Of a stretch of DNA of 64,000 nucleotides, positions 28,787-37,751 are shown piece by piece. The stretch spans positions 224,501 to 288,500 of the forward strand of contig JAGKQI010000092.1 of NCBI GenBank assembly GCA_018806915.1. The letters are read 5' to 3'. The position numbers and the translations under genes are program-made. Source of the stretch: Phytophthora colocasiae. Taxonomy: Eukaryota > Oomycota > Peronosporomycetes > Peronosporales > Peronosporaceae. Positions within the stretch are counted from its first letter, which is position 1, and each line of letters opens with the position of its first letter. The notes below the pieces were generated by a model, which was not told the DNA's origin, did not search any database, and worked only from the letters and a program-made list of their open reading frames with translations.

Positions 28787-28800
28787 TTTTCCCGCCAAAA
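28787..28800. promoter_or_regulatory. E2F/DP-type site upstream of the FANCJ-like gene
   Basis: TTTTCCCGCCAAAA matches the E2F consensus TTTSSCGC, with A/T flanks on both sides. It ends 19 bp before the ATG of the helicase gene. E2F sites control S-phase genes in animals and plants; use in oomycetes is inference. Confidence 0.5.
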
Positions 28801-28929
28801 ATAATTTTACTAAATCTTACCCTGTTTTAATCTATTTCTTACCCTGTTTTAAGAAGGTATTGAAGCTCGACTGGTGAGATATATTACCATAATATATATT
28901 ATATGTATTACCAGGTAGTGTAGTGTTTA

Positions 28930-30477
28930 TTAAACTCGTCCATCTGCACCACTATCTGCTGCTTGCTTGCCGTATCCGTTGTTGTATTCATCTGGGTAAA
29001 TCTTGAGCCACGCCTTGTGCAGTGTTTCGTAGTGTTTAGGTCGTGTGAGTTGCCATCCGTGTGGATCTTCAGCCCAGAGCACGAAAATGGTAGTGACGGC
29101 ACTGGCCACGACCGACATGAAGAGGTTGTTGATCCCATAGCCCACAAAGAAGCAGAAGAAGCCGATGAACACGTGTGGGTGGGAGAACATCGCTAGTCGA
29201 GCCGAGTCGGTGCTGTCCACGATCTGCACGCCAATGTACGCCGTCACACCGCCAATGATAATGTTGCCTAACCAGAAGACGTTCCCTGTGAGGTCGTCGT
29301 TCACGATGGCACTCCAGCCCTTGGCAGCGAACAGCTTGAAGACGTGGCGACTGGCCGTCACGAAGCTGTAGCCGTAGCAGCCCACGTACGCGTAGGCGAA
29401 GCGGTTGAAGAACTCGATCCAACTCTCAATGCACGAGATGATGCACGACAGACAAGAGAGCAGACACGCAAGGCAGCAATTGCCGCTGCGACCGGCCAGC
29501 CACGCCAGCAAACGCAGGATCGACGCGATCGTCTCGAGGATTGCTACGATGAGCGAACCGAAGCAGATGCTGCCGAGGTTGAGCGTCATAGCACGCAGCC
29601 ACGCCCCCATCGTGATGAACGGCGTGTTGGCGGCGTTCTTCCACGCGGCCACAGTGCCGGCCGTCGTGACGCCGATGATGTTGCGCAAGACGAACGTGAC
29701 CCACAAGTAGATGAGCAGCATGCCGCACAGCACGCCGATGATGGCCCCGGTCTTGTACTTGAACTCGCAGCTCTCGGTCGTGCACGTGTTTTCCAGTTTG
29801 ATGTAGTCCTGGTTGAACATGATCCCGAGACTGCCGAGCACCCACAGCACACCCCAACCGATCTGCACGCCGACCATGACCAGCGCCACCAGTAGAGTCA
29901 TAGGCAGACGGAAGATTGCCTTGCCAGCCACCTTTAAATGAGCAGCAGCGAACTTAATCCGCTTGCGGATGCAGCACACGTACAGGATCGTCAGCAGCGC
30001 CAAGAGGCCGAAGACGACAGCCGGCCACCAGTACCAGTCCGAGCCGCTGTCGTACGCCTTTTTGGTGAGGAAGATGGCGGCCGCAATGTTGAGTACGATG
30101 ATGGTGATGAGGGCCACCCAGATGAGCACTTCGGCCAGTAAAACCATGATCGCGATCCAGACGACGGACATCCCGGCGGCTGCAAGAGCCGACAGTCCGA
30201 CGATACGGAGCATCAGTTTAACACCGGAAGACTCGGACATTCCCTGGACATTGGTGGCACTGATAAAGTCATCACCGTACTTGGCTGCAAACACGATGGT
30301 GACGACTACGACGGCTACGAACGGGATGAGGAAGAAAAAGTCGTTGCATTCGCGTTTGACGGGCGGCGCGTCGATTTCAGCCGGTGGAGCGGAGGCCTGT
30401 AGATCTGGTTGGGGCGATTCGGCCCGTCGCGACGGCTGATGCAGGTACGGGCTTGCACCGTAGACTGGAGACGACAT
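28930..30477 (-). CDS. SLC44 choline-transporter-like (CTL) membrane protein, intronless
   Basis: 515 aa from the ATG at 30477 (MSSPVYGAS). A longer frame to 30606 begins with GTG and is not needed. A Pro-rich cytoplasmic tail of about 60 residues is followed by 'RECNDFFFLIPFVAVVVVTIVFA' and at least nine further hydrophobic segments. CTL landmarks: 'FAAAHLKVAGKAIFRLP', 'VGVQIGWGVLWVLG', 'GTVAAWKNA', 'NLGSICFGSLIVAILE', a Cys-rich 'CCLACLLSCLSCIISC', 'YVGCYGYSFVTA' and the end 'HYETLHKAWLKIYPDEYNNG'. Paralogue of the intron-containing gene at 15970-17845; the intronless state suggests retroposition or intron loss. Confidence 0.9.
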   Translation of the reverse strand: MSSPVYGASPYLHQPSRRAESPQPDLQASAPPAEIDAPPVKRECNDFFFLIPFVAVVVVTIVFAAKYGDDFISATNVQGMSESSGVKLMLRIVGLSALAAAGMSVVWIAIMVLLAEVLIWVALITIIVLNIAAAIFLTKKAYDSGSDWYWWPAVVFGLLALLTILYVCCIRKRIKFAAAHLKVAGKAIFRLPMTLLVALVMVGVQIGWGVLWVLGSLGIMFNQDYIKLENTCTTESCEFKYKTGAIIGVLCGMLLIYLWVTFVLRNIIGVTTAGTVAAWKNAANTPFITMGAWLRAMTLNLGSICFGSLIVAILETIASILRLLAWLAGRSGNCCLACLLSCLSCIISCIESWIEFFNRFAYAYVGCYGYSFVTASRHVFKLFAAKGWSAIVNDDLTGNVFWLGNIIIGGVTAYIGVQIVDSTDSARLAMFSHPHVFIGFFCFFVGYGINNLFMSVVASAVTTIFVLWAEDPHGWQLTRPKHYETLHKAWLKIYPDEYNNGYGKQAADSGADGRV

Positions 30478-30512
30478 TTGTCTGTACTGTAGAGGTTGAA
30501 ACGAGGAATGTC

Positions 30513-30523
30513 TTGAAATGAAC
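30513..30523 (-). promoter_or_regulatory. Initiator-like element of the CTL gene
   Basis: On the minus strand the sequence reads GTTCATTTCAA, one change from the oomycete initiator core (GCTCATTYY). It lies 36 nt upstream of the ATG. Confidence 0.35.
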
Positions 30524-31724
30524 GAGAAGGTGGCAATCGAAACGGATTTCCGTTGTTGGACACTAAGAGAAGACGATTGATTGATTCTGCGTGGAGAAAG
30601 TGTCACGTATTGTGAAAACGGGTAATCACTTGCATCTTTGTGCGGCGGTAAACTGTTGCTGGATACTCTCGTGGCCAGTTATGGCAATGAACCCACAAGA
30701 CAAAAGTCATCTGGCTGACAAAGTAGCTCCCTGACATGAATTGGCTTAGGGGAACGTCGATCCGCTCAACGGAAATGAAGTTGTATACTGCAATAGAACA
30801 AATTCGTCTCAAAGCTGATGCAACTTGTCGGGTGCGTCGGTTGCCAACCAGCAATTGTGAAAGGCGCTGGCGATGGTGTCCTTGGACGGCATGAAGCAAA
30901 AGACTTGGCAGAAAGTGGTGGATGTTTTGGTCCAGTGGAAGTCAGGATCGGCAGGAACTAGCTAGCTCCAGTAGCTGGGAATCCTCCTAAAGTGTAACTA
31001 TGTTCGACCGCGCATATACAGCCAGCGTGTGCAATTCGAACCGACGGAGGTCCTTACCATTGGTTAGGACCAAGCGGGCACTTGATATGTAAAAGTCTTC
31101 TCACGGTTGTATTATGGAGTGCAGCGACTGCACACTGTCGTTGTTGGACCAGAACACACACTTCAACCCAGAAAACGAAAGTGACTGCACGGTCGATCAC
31201 GTCGTGAACGTTGCCGACAAATGGAGAGCAGTGTCGTTTGCTGACCGACATGCACTTCAATCACGAGAACGAAAGTGGCTGCACGATCAATCAATCACGT
31301 TGTGGGCAACGTAATTTATTGACACCGAAATGAGAATCTTCACCGCGACGAGTGTTTGTATCTCGTCAGAAAGACAGAACATCGTGCGTCTCATTTTGAT
31401 ATTCAAATGAGTTAGCATTGTCCGATCGGTGTTGATGGTGTCGAATCTGAAGGCGAGCAGCGCACATGACCGCTTCCCGAAGCGCTTGTACATGTAGCAC
31501 ATTCGAGAATCAGCGTCGCATTCGCTGCGCGTCGAAATCGCCTCATCTAGACGCAGATACTGCTGCTGTCTGACCATGATCACGGTCACCACCCGTTGAA
31601 ATCTTCCTCTTAGATGAAAGTTGTGATCCTCGCACCTCCGACTGGACCTTACGATCCGGCGCTGCTGGAGGTCTGGTCCATTGCGCGTGAGTTCGCTTCA
31701 GCTCAAGGTCTCCTCCACTTCTCT
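30524..31724. other. 1.2-kb gene-free region
   Basis: No convincing protein or RNA gene. It contains a short hairpin at 31049-31071 (GGTCCTTACC / GGTTAGGACC) and an imperfect tandem duplication (31121-31315, separate entry). Confidence 0.4.
31121..31315. repeat. Imperfect tandem duplication of about 100 bp
   Basis: Two adjacent copies share an order of blocks: 'TGTCGTTG...GACC', 'CACTTCAA', 'GAAAACGAAAGTGACTGCAC' against 'GAGAACGAAAGTGGCTGCAC', then 'GATCACGTCGTG' against 'AATCACGTTGTG'. No frame is conserved through both. Confidence 0.5.
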
Positions 31725-31734
31725 CTCATTTCGC
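31725..31734 (+). promoter_or_regulatory. Oomycete-type initiator of the thioesterase gene
   Basis: CTCATTTCGC matches the conserved part of the oomycete core promoter (GCTCATTYYNC) and lies 47 nt before the ATG. The flanking AATTT block is not conserved. Confidence 0.5.
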
Positions 31735-31780
31735 CGCTGTCCGGAAGCTCACAATCCCTTTCACCGCTAAGTCGTTCCCC

Positions 31781-32848
31781 ATGGTGATCCGTTTCTTCCT
31801 CGCATTGGCTGCCGTTGTCGTCGCCACCGCCATCGCTGGCTCCAGTTCAGTCCCCGACTCGGAACTTCCCGTCTTCTTCTTCCACGGCATCACGGGCAAC
31901 GCCACCAATGGGCGCAACATCAAGGCCAACCTCACGGCTGAAGGTCGCGTCTTCGTGGGACTCACGTTCTGTGAGAACGAGTGCTCAGTGCAGTCAGTGA
32001 CGGCGCAAGTCCCGTTGGCCATCGAGGAAATCCGCAGTATCGTCAAGAACGACTCACGCTTCGACAACGGCTACCACTTCGTAGGTCACTCGCAGGGCGG
32101 CGGCATCGCCCGTGCCGTAGTGGAGAACATGGATGACCACAAGGTGCACTCGCTCGTGAGTCTGGCCGGCATGCAGAACGGCATGTTCTACGGCCCGCAG
32201 GCGGCGGACGTCGTGCCGCTCTACATTATGCTGAACGTGTTGGGTCCCCAGTTGCTGACCTCCGACGTCTTCAACTTCTCCAAGTACACCGCCGCCGACT
32301 GGCGCGGCAAGTTCCAGCACGATCTGGCCGCACTGGACGGGAACCAGACGCTGCAGTCCAAGTACTCGCTCATGAACATGAATCGCGAGCCGGTCGACAG
32401 CTATTTCGTCTCGAACAACAAGTATCTACCGTTCCTGAACAACCTGAACCAGTGTGACGACGACGACTTCCAGTGCAAATGGGACAAGATCCGTCGCAAG
32501 TCGAACTTCCTGCGCCTCAAGTCCGCGCACTTCTTCGCCGGTCCAAACGACGGTGTCGTGGCCCCATGGCAGCACTCGCTATTGCAGCGCTACACGTCCG
32601 TGGACTCACTCGACGAGATTGAGACAAAGTTCGAGAAGTTCACCGTCATGGACATGGAGGACACCGTCGAGTACAAGGAGGACACGTACGGCTTGCGTTC
32701 GCTGGACGAGCGAGGCGCACTGCACCGCACGTCGGTGCCCAACGTCTCTCACAACTGCTGGATCGTTGACGGTGTGCGCTTCGACGCCAACGTCGAGTGC
32801 TACTGGGAGCCTTTGTGGGATCAGTACATTTACCCAGCGCTGCAATAA
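31781..32848 (+). CDS. Palmitoyl-protein thioesterase (PPT1-like), secreted or lysosomal
   Basis: 355 aa. The N-terminus (MVIRFFLALAAVVVATAIAG) is a signal peptide. The alpha/beta-hydrolase start 'LPVFFFHGITGNA' leads to the nucleophile motif GHSQGG (Ser104). A late 'GLRSLDERGALHRTSVPNVSHNCWI' corresponds to the PPT region 'YGLKTL...G.H', with the catalytic His. An acidic residue in 'FAGPNDGVVAPWQ' is probably the third member of the triad. Several N-glycosylation sites are present. PPTs remove fatty acyl groups from cysteines of lipidated proteins in lysosomes; oomycetes also secrete relatives. The length is near that of animal PPT1 (306 aa) plus a small insert. Confidence 0.92.
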   Translation: MVIRFFLALAAVVVATAIAGSSSVPDSELPVFFFHGITGNATNGRNIKANLTAEGRVFVGLTFCENECSVQSVTAQVPLAIEEIRSIVKNDSRFDNGYHFVGHSQGGGIARAVVENMDDHKVHSLVSLAGMQNGMFYGPQAADVVPLYIMLNVLGPQLLTSDVFNFSKYTAADWRGKFQHDLAALDGNQTLQSKYSLMNMNREPVDSYFVSNNKYLPFLNNLNQCDDDDFQCKWDKIRRKSNFLRLKSAHFFAGPNDGVVAPWQHSLLQRYTSVDSLDEIETKFEKFTVMDMEDTVEYKEDTYGLRSLDERGALHRTSVPNVSHNCWIVDGVRFDANVECYWEPLWDQYIYPALQ

Positions 32849-33665
32849 GTTACGTAGAGTGCTTCATTGCACGTTCAAAAGTTTTGAAGGAATGGTAATC
32901 GAACTCAGTTATCAATTCATTTTGTGTAAGTATTTGTAGCTGTCTACCGTCTAGGCGTTGCACGAGGTGTTGCCCAGGGGCTGCACGTCCAATGCCGCGC
33001 ACATCTTGGTGAAGTACGTGATGCGGGGCTTCTCGTTGGCCTGGTTGGGACCGCCGCACTCCAACGCGCCGTTGATGATGTCGGTGGATTCGGCGAATCC
33101 GTTCACACCGGTAACGACGTCGTGGATCACGCGGCCACCCTGCGGAGTCATCCAGTACCAGAGTGCCGTCATCCACGTCACGGCCGTGTCGTTCGCGACG
33201 ATGTCAGGGTTGTTCAACAGGTCGATGCCTAGCGCTTCCCCGGCGTTGAAGTAGTTATAGTTCCACGAAAGCTGAATGGGGCCGCGGCCGTGGTAACGTT
33301 TGCCGGGTGCGCACGGGTACGTGGTGTTGTCGCAGTACTGCCACACTGTGTACGTGTTGCGCGCGTACTCCTCGGGAGCCTTGAAGTTGTCGCTCTCGTG
33401 CGCCGTCTGAGCCAGGAACGCGGCCAGCTCCCGCTTGTCGTTGGTGTCGTTGCCCGTGTTGGCGAACGCCGTGTACTTGTTGGCGGCGTTGACCAGGCCG
33501 TCGAAGTTGTAGAGCTCCACCGCGTCCGGGAACATCGCGTGGAAGCGGTCTTGGTCGAAGAAGCGTGCGAAACTTGTAGTTGTCGGGGCCGTAGTGGTGG
33601 CAGCAGGCGTCACGTCCGGCGTTGACTGCTGGACTTCACCACCGCCAGCAGCAGCGACTCCGAAT

Positions 33666-35635
33666 CAGGCATTCCGATAATATCATTGAAATCCTAGTAG
33701 AGACCTTTACCGAAGTAAGATATTGATTAGAACGAGAGCGAACGGAAAGTCAATTATTGTGGGCATTGGTATTGTATTGCAAAATACCATGAACAGTACA
33801 AAGCTACGCGTTGACTGCCTTTGCAACCGTGCTGGCGCTCCAGAATCGACGGTTCGCTTTGAGAAACAGCACCGTCTCAAGGTGAATCGGAAGCATGCGC
33901 TGTCGGTGGTGCGACAGCGTATGCTTCGCAACACTGAAGAGTCTCTCCACGCTGTTGGACGTCGGCGGGATGAAGCGTACACCACCAAACTTCTTCTTGG
34001 TCGTCCGCTGCTTCTTGCGCGCAGCAAGCGCCTTCTCCGCGAAGCCGTTTGCTTGAACCTCTTTTCCGGTGGTCGCAGTCCCGGGCACCGTCTCAAATGG
34101 CTGCAGCATCAGCAGCTGCCCCGACGACAGCTCTTCGGTCCTACCGGACAGTGCAAGAATGCACGCCTCTTCGAAGGCGACGTCCTTCACTATACGGGCA
34201 TCAGCTGCCAGATAGTGCTCCGTCGTCGGGTGGGTTTCGACGAGAGCGTCGAAAATATCTCGCACGTCGAGTAGCGTGATGCTGTCTTCTTGCAGCTTCT
34301 TGGTGGCGGACTGGAAGTCCCCCATTTCCGTCAAAAGCGCCTTGAGGCGGTTCTCGTCACGTCTAGACGGCATCGAAGCCGCAATATCATCATCATCGAC
34401 ATCCAGGAAAGGACGAAGCTCAAAGTAGCGCTTTAGCATCTTAAAAGTCGAGCCCCACCTCGTCACTTGGTTGAGAACAGGGCGGAGAGAAGTTTTCTTC
34501 CTATTACAAAAACAAAACAAAAATCACATTATTAAAAAAAAAACAAAACAAAAATCACAGAATACTACCACATCACCCATACTGAAAACACAATTTACCT
34601 GAGTTTTGCGGCGTGCTTGAGGCAGCGCAGTTTCCGCATGAGTACTTTCACTTCGTCGAGCTGGGCTTCGTGGTCGGCAATGATAGCAGCGACTGCCAAA
34701 TTCAAGCGATGGCTTGCGCACCCGACAAACGGGACATGTAGCAAATCGGCCAAGCGCGTGTTCACTGAACAGTTGTCAGCAACCAAGAAGGTGACATCCT
34801 CGATGGTTCGCTTGTAGAAAGGCAGCACACCCTCCAGAAACGCTACGTGGCTCTCAGCGGAATGGTCAGACGCACCCTCGTCAATGAGAGGGGCTATAGC
34901 CAGCAGTGCCTTCTCGGAGCGTCGGTCGTGTTCGTAGACCGCGAAGACGGCCACATAGTGCTCTGACTGGAAGCTCCAGCCATCAATGACGACACCAAAT
35001 GTTGCAGGTAAAGCTTCGCTCAACGCGTCCTCCACCTGGCGTGTCACTAAGTCCGCGTACTTAAGAAGTGTTTCGGTGGCGATTGGCTTCATAGTAACGT
35101 ACTTAGCGACAGTGGTATTCTCACAAAATGAGAACGGCAAGTTGCACTGGATGACCCAGTCCAACCAACTGTAAATGGTCTGGCTCTTCTGGTCGACAAA
35201 TGTCACTAGCGTGCCCGAGTTGAACCCACTGTTCGTCATCGTTGCCACAAAATCAGGATGCTGCTTAAGCACGTGACTGATGAGGTTGGAGTAGCCAGTC
35301 TTTGGGTCTTGTTTGCGCACGGTAGAGCACTGGCAACGGAAATACTCCGTTGGCTCGTCTTGGCCGTCTAGCACCGGCGTAAAAAAGTAGGAGCAGATTT
35401 GCTTGGTAGTGAAGGGGTTGTTGCTGTTGGTGGGAGCCATGGTAGATGTTGGAATGAGGATTTATCTGGCGACGTTCACTTTTGCTCCAACAGCTCTCAA
35501 CCATTGATTTGGTGGATACGTCGCTGTCCACCCACTGCAGTAGAAAAACAAAACCGGTAAAACTCAACTACTGATCGGTTTTTGTATGAAATATTGTATT
35601 GACTTTCCAATACAATCATTTTTTCGGAATGCCTG
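33666..35635 (-). mobile_element. Complete hAT DNA transposon, 1970 bp
   Basis: Terminal inverted repeats start CAGGCATTCCGA at both ends, with similarity continuing about 23 bp (left CAGGCATTCCGATAATATCA, right complement CAGGCATTCCGAAAAAATGA). It is flanked by a perfect 8-bp duplication, CTCCGAAT, at 33658-33665 and 35636-35643. An 8-bp duplication and CAGG-type ends are hAT marks. It encodes an apparently intact transposase on the minus strand. The perfect duplication and open transposase suggest a recent insertion that could still be active. Confidence 0.95.
33804..35440 (-). CDS. hAT-family transposase, one intron
   Basis: Exon 1 35440-34599, intron 34598-34501 (GTAAAT...TAATAG, 98 nt, T-rich), exon 2 34500-33804; 512 aa. 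The N-terminus has a BED-type zinc finger (CQC...C, then 'HVLKQH'). The catalytic region includes 'ATFGVVIDGWSFQSEHYVAVF' (first Asp) and 'DVTFLVADNCSVNTRLADLLHVPFVGCASHRLNLAV', which holds the second Asp and the C/W-x2-H signature. The C-terminal hAT dimerisation domain reads 'PTSNSVERLFSVAKHTLSHHRQRMLPIHLE', with the catalytic Glu in the SVERLFS motif. No stop or frameshift interrupts it once the intron is removed. Confidence 0.93.
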
Positions 35636-35643
35636 CTCCGAAT

Positions 35644-35945
35644 AGACCGACGGACGCGAAAACTCCAGCAAACTTCATCATGTGGTGAGAGCCTTGAACG
35701 GGTGGAGGAAAGATTGAAAGTGAGGATCGCACCTCGGAAGCCCGTGCAGTCGGGATAGAGCTCTCGCCTTCAAATTACTTGGCGCCACACAACCTTCCCC
35801 ATCCGGGCGTGTGCTCAACGGTCAGATGGCACATTTCCGGTGAAGTGAGTTTTGCAAATCGTTCTTGTCTGTATTTGCTACGGATCCACGTACAGTAGGT
35901 CAAGAAGGATGTCCCAAGCTGCTGGCAGTATCCACTGCTATTAAT
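35644..35945. other. Chitinase start and promoter region
   Basis: 35644-35681 is the severed start of the chitinase. The rest (to 35945) is its likely promoter, with 'CTCACTTC' on the minus strand near 35845-35855 as a weak initiator candidate. It ends at the stop of the coiled-coil gene. Confidence 0.5.
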
Positions 35946-37504
35946 CTACAACGGCTTTGGGTTGTTGGAAATGGCTGTCAATTTGCTCCGAGTCCAATCG
36001 TACAACCCCAACAGGTCCTTGTCGATGCGTGCGAGGTGCGAACCGTGCTCTTCTCGAAGACTGGCCACCTCTTTCCGCAACTTGTTGAAAGTTTTTAGCT
36101 GTTCTGGGTCCGCGTGGCAGTCGTGATGGGTGTTGGCGGTCACTTTCCGCCTCTGCACGTTGTAGAATGCCTCTAGGTTGAGCATAGTCGCCTTTAACCC
36201 CTCGATTTCACTGCTCCATGCAGCGTGTGCTTTCTGCAGGCGCTTTGAAAGCTCGCTGGGGATTTTGACCATCATCTGCGGAAACAAACAAACAATCAGT
36301 ATTAGCAGCAGTAGTCGGTTGAGTTCCTCTTCCCAGTCGTATTGTACCTGATCATAGCACTCTCTCGCGTCCTGTAGTCGACCTTCCACCTCTTTCTTGA
36401 GATCGTGTTGGCTTTTTGCTGCCTCACGCATTCGGTTCGTTATCGCGTCGAACTGCTTCCGATCTGCAGATCGGTACGCCAATGCGTCAGCTTTCCTGAA
36501 GAATGAGTGAACAGAAGTGAGCTCAATACCTCACTGCAGCAAACATACACATTCTTACACTGCCTCGAGATCCGCCGCTGCTTCTTGGAGCTTCAAAGCG
36601 ATGCTCAGGTCTCCTGCTTCCACGTGAATGGCACTGGTTCGGATCCCACAAGTCGAATTTTGGTCCGTGAATGACGTTGGCAGTTGAGCTTTGACGGACG
36701 CTGGTAGTGCCAACTTGAGCTTCAGCAGCTCCTTGTCCAGTGCGAAGAGCTTCTCGTCCAAGTCGTCCATTTTAGCCGAATGTTTCAGCGTCGCAGTGTG
36801 CTGCTGGTCGACACCTCGAGCGATTTCGCTTCGGACGCTGGTCACTGCGTCCTCAATCGCGTTGAGCCTCTGAGTCACGAACGTCTTTGACGCGATCATC
36901 TGTAGCGAGTTAGCAGTGATGCATGCTAAACCGAGAGCAGCTATCGTTGGTTACCTCTTGATGCAGCAGTTGAATCTCCGCTGTGTGTTCGTCCTGCACT
37001 TCCTGCAACCTGCTAATGAACCTACGGAGATCCTAAAGAACCTGTTAAGTATTAAAAAATCTATCCCAATACATCAGTAACTACTCACATATCGATCTGC
37101 AGTAGTCTGTTCCTCCAACTGCTTGACGTTGTTCTCAATCCGACAGTCTACAGCACAGAACTGCTCTTGTCTGGCCCCCATTGCGTCGATCAAGTCCTGC
37201 AGGTTCTTCAGACTAGAATTTACCAACTTGTCTTTTGCCTCATCCTGTTGCAGTCTCCGTCGCTTCTCAACTTGTAAGGCCTGTTGAATTAATTTTTTTT
37301 TTAGAGAATTTGTATCAACTGTATCAACTTCATCACTTTTTGCACCTCAACGGCCTGTGTCAATTGCTGAACCTGCGGCGTAAGATCCTGCGCTACTGTA
37401 CGAAGGTTCAATCTTGTACTTTGCAGTGCTTCCTCTGCCTTTTCTCGTCGATTACGCTCCGCTACGAGGTTATTGCTGCCCCCGAGGATGTGAGGCTTCC
37501 CCAT
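35946..37504 (-). CDS. Six-exon coiled-coil protein, family not recognised
   Basis: Exons (minus): 37504-37337, 37280-37089, 37032-36955, 36899-36559, 36495-36348, 36275-35946; 418 aa. All introns are GT-AG, 56-71 nt, and all phases agree. The protein begins MGKPHILGGSNNL and is almost wholly charged helix with heptad patterns ('RNRREKAEEALQ', 'KRRRLQQDEAKDKL', 'MDDLDEKLFALDKELLKLKLAL', 'MREAAKSQHDLKKEVEGRLQDA', 'LRKEVASLREEHGSHLARIDKDL'). There is no catalytic motif, signal or membrane segment. It may be a structural protein of cilium, centrosome or cytoskeleton; this is a guess from composition. The last intron is T-rich with a clear TTTCCGCAG acceptor. Confidence 0.75.
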
Positions 37505-37751
37505 AATTCACTTCAACTTGTGTCGTTTCGAGCAGTTATACCTATCGTACTACATATCTAAATCTGATTGGCTCTTCATTTTCAAACATTTTGTCAAATA
37601 CCACATACTAAAAACAGAAGTGACATTTTTTTGTAGATTGACCTTGATTGATGTAAAGCCACACTACGCTAAAGGGACCTCAAAGAAGCTCAATCTTGGA
37701 TTCCTATAGCTTGCTACCTCCCTCCGTTGTTCCCTGTAAGGTGCGACGTTT

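Larger units (their letters stand above)
32951..35681 (-). pseudogene. Secreted GH19 chitinase interrupted by a hAT transposon
   Basis: The main part (32951-33665) encodes a GH19 chitinase: 'FFDQDRFHAMFP', 'LAAFLAQTAHESDNF' (catalytic Glu after AH), 'YHGRGPIQLSWNYNYFNAGEALGIDLLNNPD', 'WMTALWYWMTP' and 'INGALECGG'. Family enzymes cleave chitin between GlcNAc units. Its start is not in this part. The missing 38 bp lie on the far side of the transposon (35644-35681): an ATG with a signal peptide beginning MMKFAGVFASVGLFG. Removing 33666-35635 plus one copy of CTCCGAAT gives a continuous frame of 250 codons. The insertion is thus inside the signal-peptide coding region, and the allele should not make the secreted enzyme. 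A Thr-rich linker follows the signal. Confidence 0.92.

Noticed and set aside
31021..31090. tRNA-like fragment (GGTTCGAATT on the minus strand) and hairpin
   Set aside because: The T-arm stem does not pair and no acceptor or anticodon stem can be formed. At most a remnant of a tRNA-derived repeat.
33695..35573. Alternative hAT inverted ends TAGTAG.../CAGTAG...
   Set aside because: Weak match and no 8-bp duplication. The outer pair CAGGCATTCCGA with CTCCGAAT on both sides is perfect and also restores the chitinase frame.
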